From the NCBI RefSeq assembly GCF_002223055.1, contig NZ_NKFL01000005.1:620001-684000 (forward strand): a DNA stretch of 64,000 nt, given 5' to 3'. Under the pieces are notes generated by a model that ran no database searches, was not told the origin of the DNA, and worked only from the letters and a program-made list of their open reading frames with translations. Origin of the DNA: Burkholderia sp. HI2500 (GTDB lineage Bacteria; Pseudomonadota; Gammaproteobacteria; Burkholderiales; Burkholderiaceae). Position 1 is the stretch's first letter. Each line of letters starts with the position of its first letter. A program made the translations under genes and the position numbers. Positions 12,031-20,700 of the stretch are shown here, in pieces.

Positions 12031-12600
12031 TCAGAAGTTGTACTGCAAGTAGAACTGGTGGAAATTTATACCAGGATTCGGCTCTTTGATACCCGCGTTA
12101 GACACATGTTCAAAACGGTAGCCGACCTGATACTGTTGCCGTTGGCCGAACTGCACGCCCACGCCCCCCGTCGGCGCGAACTGGAACGCGGTGCCCAACG
12201 AGAAGTGATCCGAGATCGTCGGGTGCGTCAGCAGCCTCACGCCGCCGCCGGCCTCGATGAACGGGCGGATCTCCCCGGCGCTCTTGATGAAGCGGAACAT
12301 CGGCGTCACGCCGAATTCGCCGATGTTGCCGTGGACGTTGCCGCCCGTGTGCCAGTAGGCGGCGTGCCCTTCCACGACGAACGCAAAGTGCCAGCCGCCG
12401 ATTTCCCACCAGTTCCAGCCCGGATCCCACACCACGCCGAGATCGGCCTTGTCGACCCCGCGGCGATCCGAAAAACCACCGCCCGCCTGAATCCCCCATC
12501 GATCCGCACATGCCGCACCCGATCCGGCCAGAAGGGACGCCGCCAGCATCGCGTGCAGCGCAAGCCGGCTGCGGGGCCGGCGATTCTTCTTATTGTTCAT
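12031..12600 (-). CDS. pagL: PagL-type lipid A 3-O-deacylase, outer membrane
   Basis: Outer-membrane beta-barrel esterase predicted to remove the 3-O-acyl chain of lipid A. 189 residues with a signal peptide (basic MNNKKNRRPRSR, hydrophobic LAASLLAGS, cleavage near ACA-DRW). The rest is amphipathic strands ending in Phe (YLQYNF), the outer-membrane assembly signal. The PagL catalytic signature is present: His and Ser spaced two apart in EHVSNAGI, followed by the conserved NPG. Divergent from rpoH across 360 bp. Loss of 3-O-acyl groups lowers lipid A recognition, known for the family, not shown here. Confidence 0.85.
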   Translation of the reverse strand: MNNKKNRRPRSRLALHAMLAASLLAGSGAACADRWGIQAGGGFSDRRGVDKADLGVVWDPGWNWWEIGGWHFAFVVEGHAAYWHTGGNVHGNIGEFGVTPMFRFIKSAGEIRPFIEAGGGVRLLTHPTISDHFSLGTAFQFAPTGGVGVQFGQRQQYQVGYRFEHVSNAGIKEPNPGINFHQFYLQYNF

Positions 12601-12839
12601 CTGTCACTCCAACTTTGGGGGTTGAATGGAGCCAGCCGCATCGGCCGGCTCAAGCGAACTGAATGGTATGGTAAAGGACTTTTCGGATCGGCATCACAAA
12701 GCGAAATGGCTTGCTTCCAAAACGACAAAAATTGAAATCGTCTACTGATTACCATCAGAAACAACGGCTTACGGAACTTCGCTTCGCCCCCTCTGTCGCA
12801 GAATAGACTATCGACTCGACTTGCTCGATAGAAAAAACG
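12601..12839. other. Divergent intergenic region between pagL and rpoH
   Basis: No gene seen. Clearly less GC-rich than its surroundings (runs such as CAAAACGACAAAAATTGAAATC near 12718). It contains an inverted repeat CTATCGA (12808-12814) / TCGATAG (12825-12831) followed by six A residues. It should hold the pagL promoter on the minus strand, but I could not assign one with confidence. Confidence 0.5.
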
Positions 12840-12867
12840 GGAACTCCGATGCCCACGCTTGCTCTAA
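12840..12867 (+). promoter_or_regulatory. Candidate sigma-E (RpoE)-type promoter of rpoH
   Basis: GGAACTC (12840-12846), 16 bases, then TCTAA (12863-12867). This matches the extracytoplasmic sigma-E pattern GGAACTT-N16-TCTGA/TCTAA with one mismatch in the -35 element, and has the same spacing as I recall for the E. coli rpoH P3 promoter. Transcription would start near 12873, at the edge of the CIRCE element. Motif match only. Confidence 0.55.
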
Positions 12868-12871
12868 GGAA

Positions 12872-12898
12872 TTAGCACTCGGTTTCCGGGAGTGCTAA
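12872..12898. promoter_or_regulatory. CIRCE element (HrcA operator) upstream of rpoH
   Basis: Perfect inverted repeat TTAGCACTC and GAGTGCTAA separated by exactly 9 bases, the full CIRCE consensus bound by the HrcA heat-shock repressor. It lies 62 bp before the rpoH start and overlaps the predicted start of transcription. HrcA control of rpoH has been proposed for betaproteobacteria by comparative genomics as I recall. Confidence 0.93.
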
Positions 12899-12960
12899 GA
12901 TGGCTCCCGGAATCTCATCCGAGACCGGGGGTTTGTCCCTGATTCCAAAGGAGTTTTTTA

Positions 12961-13896
<936 letters not shown>

Positions 13897-13924
13897 ATCG
13901 CTGCGATTTAGAGCGCTTCATCAA

Positions 13925-13958
13925 AAACCGCTGCCCGACCGGCAGCGGTTTTTTTTTT
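13925..13958 (+). terminator. Intrinsic terminator after rpoH
   Basis: 11-bp stem AAACCGCTGCC / GGCAGCGGTTT with a 5-base loop, running into a long T-tract. Starts 28 bp after the rpoH stop. Confidence 0.93.
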
Positions 13959-14264
13959 GCCCGTCTTTTCCGCTGCTTTTCATGCGCTGCTTCGTTCGTT
14001 TCTCGACGCGTTTCAGTGCGGATTAATTGACCTGATTCGTCAGGTAATAGGCCGTTTGGGGGCCCCTTCCGCATAACCTTGATCTGCCTCAAGTTTCGGC
14101 CCGTGTTTCGCGACGGTCTGCCGCAGCGCAGCACTCGGCATCGGAAAGCCGTCCTTTTAAAATTGGCATGTCAGGCGCAAAAGGATTAAAACAGCTTCAC
14201 GGCCGTCATAAATCCGACGTAAAGTCGCCCCAAATCAGATTTAAATCGATTCAGGATATTCGCC
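13959..14264. other. Upstream region of the cyd operon
   Basis: No gene. It contains a hairpin ACCTGA/TCAGGT with a TTCG loop (14030-14045), an ANR-type box (14079-14092), and a possible sigma-70 promoter TTGGCA, 17 bases, TTAAAA between about 14164 and 14192. The last 100 bp are distinctly A+T-rich. The start of the cyd transcript is not settled by sequence alone. Confidence 0.5.
14079..14092. promoter_or_regulatory. ANR/FNR-type box 1 upstream of cydPABX
   Basis: TTGATCTGCCTCAA: perfect TTGA-N6-TCAA dyad, one mismatch from TTGAT-N4-ATCAA. Extending outward gives CTTGA/TCAAG. Sites of this type bind the oxygen-sensing regulators ANR/FNR. Confidence 0.7.
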
Positions 14265-14278
14265 TTGATCTCGATCAA
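14265..14278. promoter_or_regulatory. ANR/FNR-type box 2 overlapping the cydP start
   Basis: TTGATCTCGATCAA is a perfect TTGAT-N4-ATCAA palindrome. Its first three bases are the predicted TTG start codon of cydP, so if bound it would either activate a promoter inside cydP (for cydAB) or repress transcription from upstream. Confidence 0.7.
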
Positions 14279-14543
14279 TAAAGAGCCTGCGCCGCCGCCC
14301 GCGCGGCCGGCCGGCACGATCGGCTGGCGCGCGCGCATCGCCGCGTGGGCACGCGGACCGACCCTCGCCCGCGACATCACCCTGGTGCTGATCGTCAAGC
14401 TGATCCTCCTGATGTCGCTCAAATACGCATTCTTCAATCATCCGCAGGCCGAGCACATGTCGTTGCCGCCTGCCGCCGTCGCCGAGAAGCTGCTCTCGGT
14501 ACCGGCGCCTGCATCTACCGAGGGAGACCACCATGATAAGTAG
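14265..14543 (+). CDS. cydP: Cytochrome oxidase putative small subunit CydP
   Basis: 92 residues with one clear transmembrane helix ([21 protein letters not shown], split here as residues about 38-58) after a Pro/Arg-rich cytoplasmic N-terminus. Small proteins of this type precede cydA in Burkholderia and relatives and are annotated CydP, an accessory subunit of cytochrome bd. TTG 14265 has CAGGA about 8 bases upstream and is the first start in the frame. The gene overlaps cydA by 11 bp, implying translational coupling. The start codon falls within an ANR-type palindrome. Function is by family and position only. Confidence 0.75.
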   Translation: MISINKEPAPPPARPAGTIGWRARIAAWARGPTLARDITLVLIVKLILLMSLKYAFFNHPQAEHMSLPPAAVAEKLLSVPAPASTEGDHHDK

Positions 14544-16113
14544 TGAAGTCGTCGATCTGTCACGTCTGCAGTTCGGCATCACGGCGCTCTACCACTTCCT
14601 GTTCGTGCCGCTGACGCTCGGCCTGTCCTGGCTGCTCGTCATCATGGAAGCGGTGTACGTGATGACCGGCAAACAGGTCTACAAGGACATGACCCAGTTC
14701 TGGGGCAAGCTGTTCGGGATCAACTTCGCGATGGGCGTGACGACCGGCATCACGCTCGAATTCCAGTTCGGCACGAACTGGTCGTACTACTCGCACTATG
14801 TCGGCGACATCTTCGGCGTACCGCTCGCGGTAGAAGGCCTGATGGCGTTCTTCCTCGAATCGACTTTCGTCGGCCTGTTCTTCTTCGGCTGGAACCGCCT
14901 GTCGAAGGTCAAGCACCTGATGGTCACGTTCCTCGTCGCGCTCGGCTCGAACCTGTCCGCGCTGTGGATCCTCGTCGCGAACGGCTGGATGAACAACCCG
15001 GTCGGCGCCGAGTTCAACTACCAGACGATGCGCATGGAGATGACGAGCCTGTTCGACGTGCTGTTCAACCCGGTCGCGCAGGTGAAGTTCGTGCACACGG
15101 TGTCGGCCGGCTATGTGTCGGCGGCGATGTTCGTGCTCGGCGTGTCGTCGTGGTACCTGCTGAAGAAGCGCGACGTCGACTTCGCGCTGCGCTCGTTCGC
15201 GGTCGCGGCCGGCTTCGGCCTCGCGGCAACGCTGTGCGTGATCGTGCTCGGTGACGAATCGGGCTATACGACCGGCGAAGTGCAGAAGATGAAGCTCGCC
15301 GCGATCGAATCCGAATGGGAAACGCAGCCGGCACCCGCATCGTTCACGCTGATCGGCATCCCGAACCAGGAAGAACAGCGCACCGACTATGCGATCAAGA
15401 TCCCGTACGCGCTCGGCCTGATCGCGACGCGCTCGATCGACGAACCGGTGATCGGCCTGCGCGAGCTCGCGAAGCACAGCGAGGAGCACATCCAGAGCGG
15501 GATGGTCGCGTACGGCGCGCTGCAGAAGATCAAGCAGGGCGACACGAGCGACGCGACCCGCGCGCTGTTCGACCAGCACAAGCAGTATCTCGGCTACGGG
15601 CTGATGCTCAAGCAGTTCACGCCTAACGTGGTCGACGCGACGCCCGAGCAGATCAAGGCCGCCGCGAAGAAGACGATCCCGCCGGTCGCACCCGTGTTCT
15701 TCTCGTTCCGGATCATGGTGGCCCTCGGCTTCCTGTTCGTCGCGACGTTCATCGCCGCGTTCTGGTTCTGCGCGCGCCGCGAACTGCTGCAGGACAACCG
15801 CCGCTGGTTCCTCCGCTATGCGGTGTGGTCGATCCCGCTGCCGTGGATCGCGATCGAATTCGGCTGGATCGTCGCCGAGCTCGGCCGCCAGCCGTGGACG
15901 ATCGCCGGCGTGCTGCCGACGCACCTGTCCGCGTCGAGCCTGCAGCCGAGCGACCTGTACCTGAGTCTCGCGGGCTTCATCCTGTTCTATACCGCGCTGT
16001 TCGTCATCGAGATCAAGCTGATGTTCAAGTACGCGCGCCTCGGCCCGTCGTCGTTGCATACCGGCCGCTATCACCACGAAATCGCGGCCGCCAGCGAGCG
16101 CGCCACGGCGTGA
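14533..16113 (+). CDS. cydA: Cytochrome bd ubiquinol oxidase subunit I
   Basis: Heme-bearing subunit of the bd quinol oxidase in the inner membrane; oxidises quinol and reduces O2 at high affinity. 526 residues with about nine helices. The b595 ligand His lies in ITALYHF (about residue 21); further blocks are [12 protein letters not shown] and the conserved [13 protein letters not shown] near 450. The periplasmic Q-loop between about 250 and 390 is long, as in E. coli CydA, not the short CIO form. Start ATG 14533 has GGGAGACCACC upstream. Second gene of cydPABX. Confidence 0.96.
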   Translation: MISSEVVDLSRLQFGITALYHFLFVPLTLGLSWLLVIMEAVYVMTGKQVYKDMTQFWGKLFGINFAMGVTTGITLEFQFGTNWSYYSHYVGDIFGVPLAVEGLMAFFLESTFVGLFFFGWNRLSKVKHLMVTFLVALGSNLSALWILVANGWMNNPVGAEFNYQTMRMEMTSLFDVLFNPVAQVKFVHTVSAGYVSAAMFVLGVSSWYLLKKRDVDFALRSFAVAAGFGLAATLCVIVLGDESGYTTGEVQKMKLAAIESEWETQPAPASFTLIGIPNQEEQRTDYAIKIPYALGLIATRSIDEPVIGLRELAKHSEEHIQSGMVAYGALQKIKQGDTSDATRALFDQHKQYLGYGLMLKQFTPNVVDATPEQIKAAAKKTIPPVAPVFFSFRIMVALGFLFVATFIAAFWFCARRELLQDNRRWFLRYAVWSIPLPWIAIEFGWIVAELGRQPWTIAGVLPTHLSASSLQPSDLYLSLAGFILFYTALFVIEIKLMFKYARLGPSSLHTGRYHHEIAAASERATA

Positions 16114-16144
16114 GCACGCACCTGAAACGGAACAAGGAATCGCT

Positions 16145-17281
16145 ATGGACTATGCAACTCTCAAGCTGATCTGGTGGCTGCTCGTCGGCGTGCTGCTGAT
16201 CGGCTTCGCCGTCACCGACGGCTTCGACATGGGCGCGACCGCGCTGCTGCCGTTCCTCGGCAAGACCGATGAGGAGCGCCGCATCATCGTCAACACCGTC
16301 GGCGCGACGTGGGAAGGCAACCAGGTGTGGCTGATCACGGCCGGCGGCGCGATGTTCGCGGCCTGGCCGCTCGTCTACGCGGCGTCGTTCTCCGGCTTCT
16401 ACTTCGCGATGCTGCTCGTGCTGTTCGCGCTGTTCTTCCGGCCGGTGGGCTTCGACTACCGCAGCAAGCGCCCTGACCCGCGCTGGCGTGCGGGCTGGGA
16501 CTGGGGCCTGTTCGTCGGCGGCTTCGTGCCGGCGCTCGTGTTCGGCGTCGCGTTCGGCAACCTGCTGCAAGGCGTGCCGTTCAAGTTCGACAGCGACCTG
16601 CGCGTGACCTACTACGGCGGCTTCTGGGCGCTGCTGAACCCGTTCGCGCTGCTGTGCGGGCTCGTCAGCCTCACGATGCTCGTCGCGCACGGCGCAGCCT
16701 TCATCAAGATGAAGACGGACGGCGTGATCGCGCGCCGTGCATCGGTCGCGCTGCGCGTGGCGTCGTTCCTCGCGGTCGTGCTGTTCGTGCTGGCCGGCGT
16801 GCTGGTCGCGTCGACCATCGGCGGCTTCCACATCACGCACGCCGCGCCCACCGATACGGTCGCGAACCCGCTGCTCAAGGACGTCGCCGCCGGCTCGGGC
16901 CTGTGGCTCGCGAACTACGGCGAATTCCCGTGGATGATCGCGGCGCCCGTCGTCGCGATCGCGGGTGGCCTGATCGCGCTGCTGCTCGCCGGCTCGAAGC
17001 AGGAGAAGACGGCGTTCTTCTGCACGGGCCTGATGATCACCGGCGTGATCCTGACCGCCGGCTTCTCGATGTTCCCGTTCATCATGCCGTCGTCGCTCGA
17101 CCCGCGCAGCAGCCTGACCGTGTGGGATTCCACGTCGAGCCACATGACGCTGCAGGTGATGCTGTTCGCGGTGATCGTGTTCCTGCCGATCGTCCTGCTC
17201 TACACGAGCTGGGTGTATCGCGTGATGCGCGGCAAGGTCACGCGCGAGGTGCTCGAAGAGAACAAGCATTCGATGTATTGA
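16145..17281 (+). CDS. cydB: Cytochrome bd ubiquinol oxidase subunit II
   Basis: Partner membrane subunit of CydA. 378 residues, eight or more helices, with the diagnostic N-terminal block [20 protein letters not shown] (about residues 18-37), [20 protein letters not shown] and the C-terminal [17 protein letters not shown] 16145 has AAGGAATCGCT upstream and follows cydA by 31 bp. It is followed by the tiny cydX and a terminator, completing the operon. Confidence 0.96.
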   Translation: MDYATLKLIWWLLVGVLLIGFAVTDGFDMGATALLPFLGKTDEERRIIVNTVGATWEGNQVWLITAGGAMFAAWPLVYAASFSGFYFAMLLVLFALFFRPVGFDYRSKRPDPRWRAGWDWGLFVGGFVPALVFGVAFGNLLQGVPFKFDSDLRVTYYGGFWALLNPFALLCGLVSLTMLVAHGAAFIKMKTDGVIARRASVALRVASFLAVVLFVLAGVLVASTIGGFHITHAAPTDTVANPLLKDVAAGSGLWLANYGEFPWMIAAPVVAIAGGLIALLLAGSKQEKTAFFCTGLMITGVILTAGFSMFPFIMPSSLDPRSSLTVWDSTSSHMTLQVMLFAVIVFLPIVLLYTSWVYRVMRGKVTREVLEENKHSMY

Positions 17282-17343
17282 AGCTTTGAACCGGGCCGGG
17301 GCGCGCACGCGCCCTCGCCCACCGTTTCGCAAGGAGTCGGATC

Positions 17344-17460
17344 ATGTGGTATTTCAGCTGGATTCTCGGTATCGGCGTCGCGCTGTCGTTCGGCATCGTC
17401 AATGCGATGTGGCTCGAAGCGCGGCAGAAGACGCAGGAAGCACGCGTTCGCCACGACTGA
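17344..17460 (+). CDS. cydX: Cytochrome bd oxidase small subunit CydX
   Basis: 38-residue single-helix protein starting MWYFSWILGIGVALSFGIVN, with the CydX/YbgT signature (WYFSWILG, then a conserved MWLE after the helix) and a charged C-terminal tail. CydX stabilises the hemes of cytochrome bd. AAGGAG lies 9 bases before the ATG. It lies 62 bp after cydB and is followed directly by a terminator. Confidence 0.95.
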   Translation: MWYFSWILGIGVALSFGIVNAMWLEARQKTQEARVRHD

Positions 17461-17498
17461 TGCGCGCGCGGCCGATCGCGCCGCCGCCGTCCCGAAGG

Positions 17499-17525
17499 AA
17501 CCTCGCCGCGCGCGAGGTTTTTTTT
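17499..17525 (+). terminator. Intrinsic terminator of the cydPABX operon
   Basis: Stem AACCTCGC / GCGAGGTT with a 5-base loop followed by eight T residues; 38 bp after cydX. Confidence 0.9.
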
Positions 17526-17581
17526 CGCCCCCGGCCGGCTGGACAGGCCCGCCGGCGCGATGCCAATTTAGCGCCAGATTG

Positions 17582-17617
17582 ATACCACTTGAATACCAAT
17601 AAAAGGTTTCATAAGAT
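17582..17617 (+). promoter_or_regulatory. Promoter and putative NagR operator of the hexosaminidase gene
   Basis: Sigma-70-like promoter TTGAAT (17589-17594), 17 bases, TAAGAT (17612-17617). Two direct ATACCA repeats (17582-17587 and 17593-17598) are spaced one helical turn (11 bp) apart and overlap the -35 element. The same repeat arrangement lies in the nagR promoter at 28147-28163, so a common repressor is likely. Pattern match, not experimental. Confidence 0.65.
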
Positions 17618-18049
17618 CTTTGGACACGGCCGCTGACAGGCCGAATCCTTCCGGGTGGGGGAGACATGCGAATCCCGTATGTGGCGCGCGCTGGCGCGCC
17701 GTCTCGTCGTCGGCGCGTGGCGGCCGGTTGTGCGTCGTCGGCGAGCGTCGCCGTCATCGACCGCGCAGGTCGCGCGCGCGCCTTTGCCCATGGGCACGTC
17801 GTCACGGCATCACCATCAGCAGCAGCCGCTGCCGTGCACCGCCGATGAAGACGCGCACCCGCCCGCGCCGATCCGACCGGCACGCCTGCCCGCCACCCGT
17901 TCCGTAACGCACGCGCCCGCGTGCCGACTTCGCGCGGAGCAGCCGCATCGCCCGCGCACCCTGTTGTCCCCGCAGCTCCGTTGAAAGACCCGCTCGCAGC
18001 GACGTCATCCCGTGACGCCGCTACGCCCCCTTTTGTCTCAGGAGTCCGC
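17618..18049 (+). other. Long untranslated leader of the hexosaminidase gene
   Basis: If the promoter at 17589-17617 is right, the message has a leader of about 425 bases. It contains a 60-codon ORF (17666-17848) whose ATG has a strong GGGGGAGAC ribosome binding site, but whose product is Ala/Arg-rich and unlike any protein I know. No other gene is supported. Confidence 0.4.
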
Positions 18050-20533
18050 ATGAACCGAACCTTGTCCACCCTGTTTGCCGGCCTGCTGATCGCGGCGCTG
18101 TCGCCGGTCGCGCTCGGCGCGCCGCCGGCGTCGAGCGCGGCGGTCGCGACGTCCGGCGCCGTCCGGCCACCCGTGCCGCCGGCCGATCTCGCGGCGCGGT
18201 TGTCGAACGGCCTCGCGTTGCGCGTCGCCGTCGACAACAATCATGCAGCCGCGGCCGGCGTGCCGTGCGCCGATCTCGGCGCCGACGGCGCGGCCTGCGC
18301 AACCGGCCGCCTGATCCTGCAGAACCGCGGCCACCAGGCGATCGCCGACGGCGGCTGGAAGCTCTACCTGCACAGCATCCGCCGCCTGCTGCGGATCGAC
18401 CGCCCCGGCTTCGCGCTGCGGCGGCTCACCGGCGACCTGTACGAACTGACGCCGCAACCGGGCTCGGTGCGGCTGGCACCGGGCGAGCGCATCGAGCTGC
18501 CGTTCGTCGCCGAATACTGGCTGCTGCGCTACAGCGACGTGATCCCGCGCCCGTACGTGGTCGTCGACGGCGCGCCGCCCGCCGTGCTCCGCTACAACGA
18601 CACCGACGACGAGTTGCGCTACGTCGAATCGCTGCCGGCCGACGCGCAGAACAACTCGACCGGCAATGCGCCGCCCGTCGCCGCACGGCCCGACGCGAGC
18701 CGCGCGCTGCCGAGCGTGAAGCGCGAGCAGCCGCTGCCCGGCACGCTCGACCTGCGCGGCGTCGAGCTCACGCTGCCGAACCTGCCGGACGCGCAGGTCG
18801 CGGCGCTGCGCGAGCGCGCGGCGACACTCGGGCTCGACGGCGCACGCGTGCCGGTGTGGGGCGCCGTCGCGCCGCGCCGGCTGCCGGCCGACATCGCGAC
18901 GCCGGGCGGCTACCGGCTCGCGATCGGGCCGCGCGGCGCGTACATCGAAGCGTACGATCGTGCCGGCCTCTACTACGGCGTGCAGACGCTCTACTCGCTC
19001 GCGCCCGCCGGCGGCGGCCCGATCCCGGCGATGCTGATCGAGGATGCGCCGCGCTTCACGCATCGCGGAATGCACGTCGATCTCGCACGCAACTTCAAGC
19101 ACCCGGCGACGCTGCGCCGGCTGATCGACCAGATGAGCGCGTACAAGCTCAACCGTCTGCACCTGCATCTGTCCGACGACGAGGGCTGGCGCATCGAGAT
19201 TCCCGGCCTGCCCGAACTCACCGAGATCGGGGGGCGCCGCTGCCATGACCCGAGCGAGACGCGCTGCCTGCTGCCGCAGCTCGGCTCCGGCCCGGACAAC
19301 CGCTCCGGCGGCGGCTACCTGACGCGCGACGACTACGTGTCGCTGGTGCGCTACGCGGCCGCGCATTTCGTCGAGATCATCCCCGAGATCGACATGCCCG
19401 CGCATGCGCGGGCGGCCGTCGTGACGATGGAGGCACGCTACAAGCGGCTGCATGCGGCCGGCCGCGAGCAGGAAGCGAACGCATACCGGCTGCTCGATCC
19501 GCAGGACACGTCGAACCTGACGACGGTGCAGTTCTACGACCGGCGCAGCGACCTGAACCCGTGCGTGCCGGGCGCGCTCAATTTCGCGTCGAAGGTGATC
19601 CGCGAGATCGCGGCGATGCATGCGGACGCGCAGGCGCCGCTGCACACCTGGCACTACGGCGGCGACGAGGCGAAGAACATCTTCCTCGGCGGGGGGTTCC
19701 AGCCGCTGAACGGCACCGATCCGAGCAAGGGGCGCATCGACCTCGCCGCGCAGGACAAGCCGTGGGCGCGTTCGCCCGCGTGCACGGCACTCCTCCAGCG
19801 CGGCGAGATCAAGTCGATCGACGAGTTGCCGACACGTTTCGCGCAACAGGTGAGCGCGGCGGTCAGCGCGAACGGGATCGACACGATGGCCGCGTGGCAG
19901 GACGGCATCAAGCATGCGAACGGGCCGCAGGACTTCAGCACGCGCCACGTGATGGTGTCGCTGTGGGACACGATCTTCTGGGGCGCATCGGACAGCGCGC
20001 GCGACCTGAGCGGCAAGGGCTACCAGACGGTGCTCGCGCTGCCCGACTACCTGTACTTCGACTTCCCGTACACGCTCAACCCGCGCGAGCGCGGCTACTA
20101 CTGGGGCTCGCACGCGACGGACGAGTACAAGGTGTTCTCGCTCGCGCCGGAGAACCTGCCGCAGAACGCCGAGGTGATGGGCGACCGTGACGGCAACACG
20201 TTCGAGGTGACGGGCACGGGCCCCGCGCCGCGCATCGAAGGCATGCAGGGGCAGGCGTGGGGCGAGGTGATGCGCAACGACACCTTCCTCGAATACATGG
20301 CCTATCCGCGGCTGCTGGCGCTCGCCGAGCGTGCGTGGCACCGGGCCGACTGGGAGCTGCCGTATGCGGCCGGCGTGCGCTTCAGGCGCGGCGACACGCA
20401 TCACGTCGACACGGCCGCGCTGCAACGCGACTGGGCCGGCTTCGCGACGCTGCTCACGCAACGCGAACTGCCGAAGCTCGACCGGGCCGGCGTCGGCTAC
20501 CGGAAGCCGACCTTCACGCTGACGAATCCGTGA
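18050..20533 (+). CDS. Secreted beta-N-acetylhexosaminidase/chitobiase (GH20)
   Basis: Cleaves chitobiose and terminal GlcNAc residues outside the cytoplasm. 827 residues: signal peptide (MNRTLSTLFAGLLIAALSPV, cleavage near LGA-PPA), N-terminal CHB_HEX carbohydrate-binding domain (about 50-200), GH20b domain (about 235-350), catalytic GH20 barrel (about 350-760), and a short C-terminal CHB_HEX_C domain. The catalytic Asp-Glu pair is in WHYGGDEAKN (near residue 540); FTHRGMHVDLARNFK starts the barrel. Domain order matches Serratia chitobiase. ATG 18050 has CAGGAGTCC upstream. It feeds GlcNAc to the convergent nag operon. Confidence 0.93.
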   Translation: MNRTLSTLFAGLLIAALSPVALGAPPASSAAVATSGAVRPPVPPADLAARLSNGLALRVAVDNNHAAAAGVPCADLGADGAACATGRLILQNRGHQAIADGGWKLYLHSIRRLLRIDRPGFALRRLTGDLYELTPQPGSVRLAPGERIELPFVAEYWLLRYSDVIPRPYVVVDGAPPAVLRYNDTDDELRYVESLPADAQNNSTGNAPPVAARPDASRALPSVKREQPLPGTLDLRGVELTLPNLPDAQVAALRERAATLGLDGARVPVWGAVAPRRLPADIATPGGYRLAIGPRGAYIEAYDRAGLYYGVQTLYSLAPAGGGPIPAMLIEDAPRFTHRGMHVDLARNFKHPATLRRLIDQMSAYKLNRLHLHLSDDEGWRIEIPGLPELTEIGGRRCHDPSETRCLLPQLGSGPDNRSGGGYLTRDDYVSLVRYAAAHFVEIIPEIDMPAHARAAVVTMEARYKRLHAAGREQEANAYRLLDPQDTSNLTTVQFYDRRSDLNPCVPGALNFASKVIREIAAMHADAQAPLHTWHYGGDEAKNIFLGGGFQPLNGTDPSKGRIDLAAQDKPWARSPACTALLQRGEIKSIDELPTRFAQQVSAAVSANGIDTMAAWQDGIKHANGPQDFSTRHVMVSLWDTIFWGASDSARDLSGKGYQTVLALPDYLYFDFPYTLNPRERGYYWGSHATDEYKVFSLAPENLPQNAEVMGDRDGNTFEVTGTGPAPRIEGMQGQAWGEVMRNDTFLEYMAYPRLLALAERAWHRADWELPYAAGVRFRRGDTHHVDTAALQRDWAGFATLLTQRELPKLDRAGVGYRKPTFTLTNP

Positions 20534-20607
20534 ACGGCTGAGTGACGAGGTGATGCGCGTTGCACGATGCGCGCGGGCGCATCGCATCATCCATCACCTG
20601 CACCAAA

Positions 20608-20646
20608 GAAAAACGGCTTGCGACGCATCGCAAGCCGTTTTCGTTT
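20608..20646. terminator. Bidirectional terminator between the hexosaminidase gene and nagE
   Basis: 14-bp perfect stem AAAACGGCTTGCGA / TCGCAAGCCGTTTT with a 4-base loop, T-rich after it on both strands. It separates two convergent transcription units. Confidence 0.92.
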
Positions 20647-20700
20647 TGCCGGCCGGCCCGAACCCGCAGCGCGGATCGGATCGGCTTCATCGCATCAGCA

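Noticed and set aside
14030..14045. ACCTGA-TTCG-TCAGGT hairpin as a second terminator or riboswitch
   Set aside because: No T-tract and only six base pairs; it follows the real rpoH terminator by 70 bp. Could be an operator but nothing supports that.
18038..20590. Long minus-strand open frame (about 850 codons) opposite the hexosaminidase gene
   Set aside because: Arg/Val/Ala-rich product with no family features; it mirrors a clearly homologous GH20 gene with signal peptide and catalytic motifs. Typical antisense artefact of high-GC third positions.
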